Part shown: one piece after another, positions 44,205 through 46,147 of the stretch
Layout of the letters: every line of letters begins with the position of its first letter
Position numbering within the stretch: the stretch's first letter is position 1
Assembly (NCBI GenBank): GCA_024516155.1
Contig: JAJJXM010000133.1
Span: forward strand, 1 to 46,147
DNA: 46,147 nucleotides
Direction: 5' to 3'
Origin: Pyronema omphalodes
Lineage: Eukaryota > Ascomycota > Pezizomycetes > Pezizales > Pyronemataceae
Notes under the pieces: model-generated
What the model saw: only the letters and a program-made list of their open reading frames with translations
Databases searched by the model: none
What the model was told of the DNA's origin: nothing
Translations under genes and position numbers: made by a program

Positions 44205-45784
44205 ATCGAACAAGACATTATCTTTGATGTTTAAATGGAAAGGTTACACTCTGAAATCACAACTGATTTGCGAGTTTTGTTCATCCATTTGAACGGTGCT
44301 TTATTTGGCAGTGTTTATTCATTTATTTCAATCAGACATCATTTCCGAGTGACAGCACCTGAATACACGGGTGATAGTTCCGAGTGACGGTGCATGACTA
44401 CTCCACGCAGGCTAACCGACCCGAGGGCACACTGGCGAGTGGGCATACTTGCTGCGACCACCGGCGAGTAGGCATACTTTCACTTCACCAACACAATGAA
44501 TGATGTATAGTGACCTGGTTAAAACAGAAAAATTGCCAAATTAAAACAGAAGAATTACCAAATTACAACAAAAGAATTTACATGATTAAAACAAAAAGAT
44601 CCGCATAATTAGGACAGGAAAAGTTACATGATTAAAATAAAGCTCATTCGCAAGTAGCAACTACTGAATACAAAAGGGACGCGATTACGGTGTTTCCACA
44701 GCAAGCGAGAGGGCTCTCACAGCTATGTGGTCTAGTCACGCAAGCGGAAGTGGTCTGCTCTAGTCACGCAAGCGAAAGCGGTTCACATACACCGACGTGC
44801 TGTCATAGCAGACAGTGTTCTTGCAAGACCCGTTCCGTTCTCACGTGATTCATTGCAAACACAAAAACTGTTCAAAATAAAAGAATTAGATTGCGTGCTG
44901 AATGAGAAGGATGCACAAGAAATTATACTTGATATTCAATCAAACCGTTACATGTTTTGACCAACTTATTTGAGTGTAGCAACGACATACTGTGTTGTCT
45001 CAACGAGTATAGCCACGCAAGCGACAGTGGTCTGTCTAGTCACACCAAGCGAGAGTGGTCTTGCAAGACCCGTTCTCACGTGATTTATTGCAACCACACA
45101 AACTGGTCAAAAATGAAAACATTACAATGAGTCTCGAATGAGAAAGATGCACAGGGAATTATGCTTGATATTAAATCAAAACGTTACATGTTTGGATGAA
45201 ATTTTATTTGAGTGTAGCATCACAGCGAGCCAGAGTGCTCTCCCGGCCATGTAGTCTAGTCAGGCAAGCGAGACTGATCTACATACACCGACGGTGCTGC
45301 CACAGCGGGCGAGAGTGTTCTTACAAGACCCGTTCTCACGTGATTGGAGAGTGCTCTGTCTAGACACGCAAGCGAGAGTCACAGCGAGCAACAGCAGTCT
45401 TACAAGACCCCTTTGATTGCAGCCTCTGCACAAACACAACAAATTATGTATATTCAAACTCGATTATTAGTATTTAAAGTTATCATTATTCTCCTATATT
45501 CCTCACCCTGTAAATTTATTCATCTTGTAGATTCATTCATGACATGCCCGAGTGACAGCGGGTGACTAGTACACGCATGCTCATGGATACCCTCTGCTTA
45601 ATCGACGCTCTCTGCCTCGACTTCCTCTGCCTCGTCAACCATCTACCAGAACGACCCTCTGCCTCGTCGACCCCCTCACTCATCCCGACTGCACACAGCC
45701 CACTCGCCTCAGGAGTGCTATCCGGGGTATGGCTTGACAGCGACAGGGATGAATCACTAGGCTACTAGTGCACAGTGTCATGCT
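44205..45784 (+). repeat. Cassette unit C, copy C2 (expanded)
   Basis: It is longer than C1 by about 640 bp. The additional DNA (about 44740-45330) contains a repeated unit of about 240 bp with TTGCAAGACCCGTTC, TCACGTGATT, GATGCACA-G/A-GAATTAT, CGTTACATGTTT and TTATTTGAGTGTAGC, present twice plus a partial third, and scattered ACGCAAGCGAGAG words. The last 346 bp are nearly identical to the end of C1. Confidence 0.8.
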
Positions 45785-46147
45785 CCATCATGCAATCTCC
45801 ACCATGCCGTATGGGATGGGAGGAGTCGAACACGGCGAGTCGGGGAGGGGCTGCGAGCACACCGGCAAGTTGGGTTCCAGCACACAAGCAAGTTGGGTTC
45901 ACGAGGATCGGAATTTGTGATTTAGATATGTATTGTAGATGTAGTTTTTGTATATTCATTGTGGATATATTTGTATATACTCACTACTAGGTGCAGTCAG
46001 GACATGTGCTGCAGGGAATCAAAGCAATGACATCTCCGAGATAGCCGGGTGTATTGACAGGGAAGAGAAAAGTAACGGAATTCTTATTGATGTATGTATT
46101 TACAGAAGTAACGGAATGCTTATTGATATGTATTACAGAAGTAACGG
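45785..46147 (+). repeat. Cassette unit A, copy A4 (cut by window end)
   Basis: It is almost identical to A3 at offset 3504 up to the window edge, and breaks within the short-repeat block. The array therefore probably continues beyond the window. Confidence 0.85.

Overview
The window looks like nuclear DNA of a filamentous ascomycete (Pezizomycotina; Leotiomycetes is only a guess). It has short GT-AG spliceosomal introns of 48-51 nt, a fungal GPI-anchored beta-1,3-glucanosyltransferase, a Crz1/CrzA-type calcineurin-response zinc-finger factor, an intron-bearing tRNA-Tyr(GTA) and a tRNA-Ala(AGC). Gene density is very low: only six to eight protein genes are supportable in 46 kb. Most of the rest is AT-rich, gene-poor DNA filled with minisatellites, homopolymer tracts and unrecognised dispersed repeats. 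Layout: 0.3-1.8 kb holds two short coding segments on the minus strand, one with a membrane segment and likely multi-exon. 1.8-6.2 kb is gene-poor apart from tRNA-Ala at 4561. A small F-box-like protein lies at 6.26-6.71 kb (+). Two adjacent minus-strand genes of unknown function lie at 7.68-9.69 kb; the larger contains an internal duplication of a Trp-rich module of about 75 residues, and a related motif occurs in its neighbour. A repeat with RNA polymerase III A and B boxes (SINE-like) lies at 11.8-12.2 kb and again, inverted, at 21.1-21.5 kb. Between the two copies sit the glucanosyltransferase gene (14.65-16.13 kb, minus) and tRNA-Tyr (19.76 kb, +). 21.5-27.8 kb is gene-poor with many different short tandem arrays. 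The Crz1-type gene occupies 27.83-29.86 kb (+); a TAG ends it, but the same frame stays open for 64 more codons. 30.2-31.5 kb is a T/G-skewed minisatellite zone. 31.6-46.1 kb is a repeat complex with no recognisable gene. It contains a poly-C tract with an upstream small foldback, a large inverted repeat (arms 32.66-33.34 and 37.99-39.18 kb), a perfect 24-bp-arm hairpin (35.26 kb), a 0.7-kb GAGACAG minisatellite (35.64-36.39 kb), and a multi-part cassette (called A, B and C here) in tandem from 39.75 kb to the window end, with one extra A copy at 33.7 kb. The genes do not form a pathway or cluster. The glucanosyltransferase remodels cell-wall glucan and Crz1 regulates the calcium/cell-wall stress response, but their proximity at 12 kb is probably incidental. 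No CRISPR array, bacterial-type operon or recognisable transposase/reverse transcriptase was seen.
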